In this document: positions 63,580-64,000 of the stretch, one piece after another | Layout of the letters: each line of letters starts with the position of its first letter | Position numbering within the stretch: position 1 is the first letter of the stretch | Assembly: GCF_024758505.1 (NCBI RefSeq) | Contig: NZ_CP077970.1 | Span: forward strand, 3,472,001-3,536,000 | Source of the DNA: Bradyrhizobium arachidis | Lineage (GTDB): Bacteria > Pseudomonadota > Alphaproteobacteria > Rhizobiales > Xanthobacteraceae | DNA: 64,000 nucleotides | Direction of reading: 5' to 3' | Translations under genes and position numbers: made by a program | Notes under the pieces: model-generated | The model's database searches: none | What the model was told of the DNA's origin: nothing | Seen by the model: only the letters and a program-made list of their open reading frames with translations

Positions 63580-63745
63580 GTCACCCTGAGGTGCGCGCCC
63601 TGCAGCGCAGGGCGAGCCTCGAAGGGCGACGGCCCGGCTGCTACCGTGAAGACATCAGCGAGCGTTGCTACACCTCGGCCGTACATCCTTCGAGGCTCCC
63701 CGCGCGGTGCTTCGCGCCGCGCAGCTCGCACCTCAGGATGACGGG
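63580..63745. repeat. Long foldback intergenic repeat
   Basis: GTCACCCTGAGGTGCG...GCGAGCCTCGAAGG (63580-63626) is mirrored by CCTTCGAGGCTC...CGCACCTCAGGATGACGG (63687-63745). The CCTGAGGTGCG / GAGCCTCGAAGG arms are a dispersed repeat that I recognise from Bradyrhizobium and Rhodopseudomonas. It lies between convergent fliX and the HxlR gene and may terminate both. Confidence 0.7.
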
Positions 63746-63762
63746 GCCCCTGTGGGCCTCCT

Positions 63763-64000
63763 TTACGCCGCTTCCTGCTTCTGCTGCGCATCGTAACGGC
63801 GCTGGGCGGCGAGCACGTCCTTCAGATTCTGCTCGGCCCAATCGCGCAACGGATCGACGGCGGCGGCGAGCGTCAGGCCGAGCTGCGTGATCGAATACTC
63901 CACCGTCACAGGCACGGTTGCGATGGCACGCCGTCTGATCAGCCCGTCGCGTTCAAGTGACTTGAGAACCTGGCTCAGCATCTTCTGCGAAATGCCTTCA
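63763..64000 (-). CDS. HxlR-family regulator (5' part outside the window)
   Basis: The visible C-terminal ~79 residues carry the end of the winged HTH typical of HxlR (GISQKMLSQVLKSLERDGLIRR), the wing (TVPVTVEYSITQLG) and a basic Gln-rich tail. HxlR proteins often sense aldehydes or thiol-reactive compounds. The N-terminus and the usual sensing cysteine lie beyond position 64000. Confidence 0.8.
   Translation of the reverse strand, partial: EGISQKMLSQVLKSLERDGLIRRRAIATVPVTVEYSITQLGLTLAAAVDPLRDWAEQNLKDVLAAQRRYDAQQKQEAA

Overview
The window looks like chromosome of an alphaproteobacterium in the Bradyrhizobium group. The DNA is GC-rich. There are four tandem flagellin genes of about 760 residues with FlbT and FlaF at either end, Omp25-type barrel proteins, TTAA-N7-TTAA (CtrA-type) boxes, and several families of intergenic foldback repeats that I know from Bradyrhizobium and Rhodopseudomonas. 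The genus is inferred by recognition, not by a search. I see no rRNA, tRNA, CRISPR array, integrase or transposase.

1-12.9 kb: an orphan Hpt phosphotransfer protein behind two CtrA-like boxes; an adrenodoxin-type ferredoxin, a hotdog thioesterase and a ferredoxin-NADP reductase; two small exported proteins; a TonB-dependent siderophore receptor; a CYTH-CHAD protein; an AraC-type regulator; and two outer-membrane proteins that each contain two barrel domains. At 8409-8501 the 3' tails of two genes that now lie 4.3 kb to the left and 4.5 kb to the right are fused head to tail, a scar of an old rearrangement.

12.9-21 kb: a complete hexaric-acid catabolic cluster on the minus strand: transporter (gudP-like), LysR regulator, kdgD, gudD, ketoglutarate-semialdehyde dehydrogenase and garD. 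It would take galactarate and glucarate to 2-oxoglutarate.

21-36.5 kb: mixed housekeeping, stress and signalling genes: SGNH hydrolase, MprF-like membrane protein, YciF-like stress protein with an EcfG-type promoter, DHA2 efflux pump with a perfect palindrome upstream, MHYT-PAS-GGDEF-EAL protein, MocR regulator, DUF1127 protein, universal stress protein, SixA-like phosphatase, FAD oxidoreductase and exported MsrB.

36.6-63.6 kb: a large flagellar locus. It holds flgE-flgK-flgL (the first behind a sigma-54 promoter), then a CtrA-boxed four-gene cassette (glycosyltransferase, PLP enzyme, ATP-grasp ligase, PLP decarboxylase), then flbT, four flagellins, flaF, a small unknown gene, and on the minus strand flgI-flgJ-flgN and flaG, with fliX divergent from flgI. 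FlgE, FlgL and all flagellins carry the same kind of inserted repeat module (probably DUF1522/Flagellin_IN), and DNA tracts have recently been exchanged between flgE and flgL and between the first two flagellins. The cassette between flgL and flbT is the best candidate for an undescribed system; I infer that it modifies the filament or makes a small conjugate co-regulated with it.

63.6-64 kb: a long foldback repeat and the 3' part of an HxlR-family regulator gene cut by the window edge.
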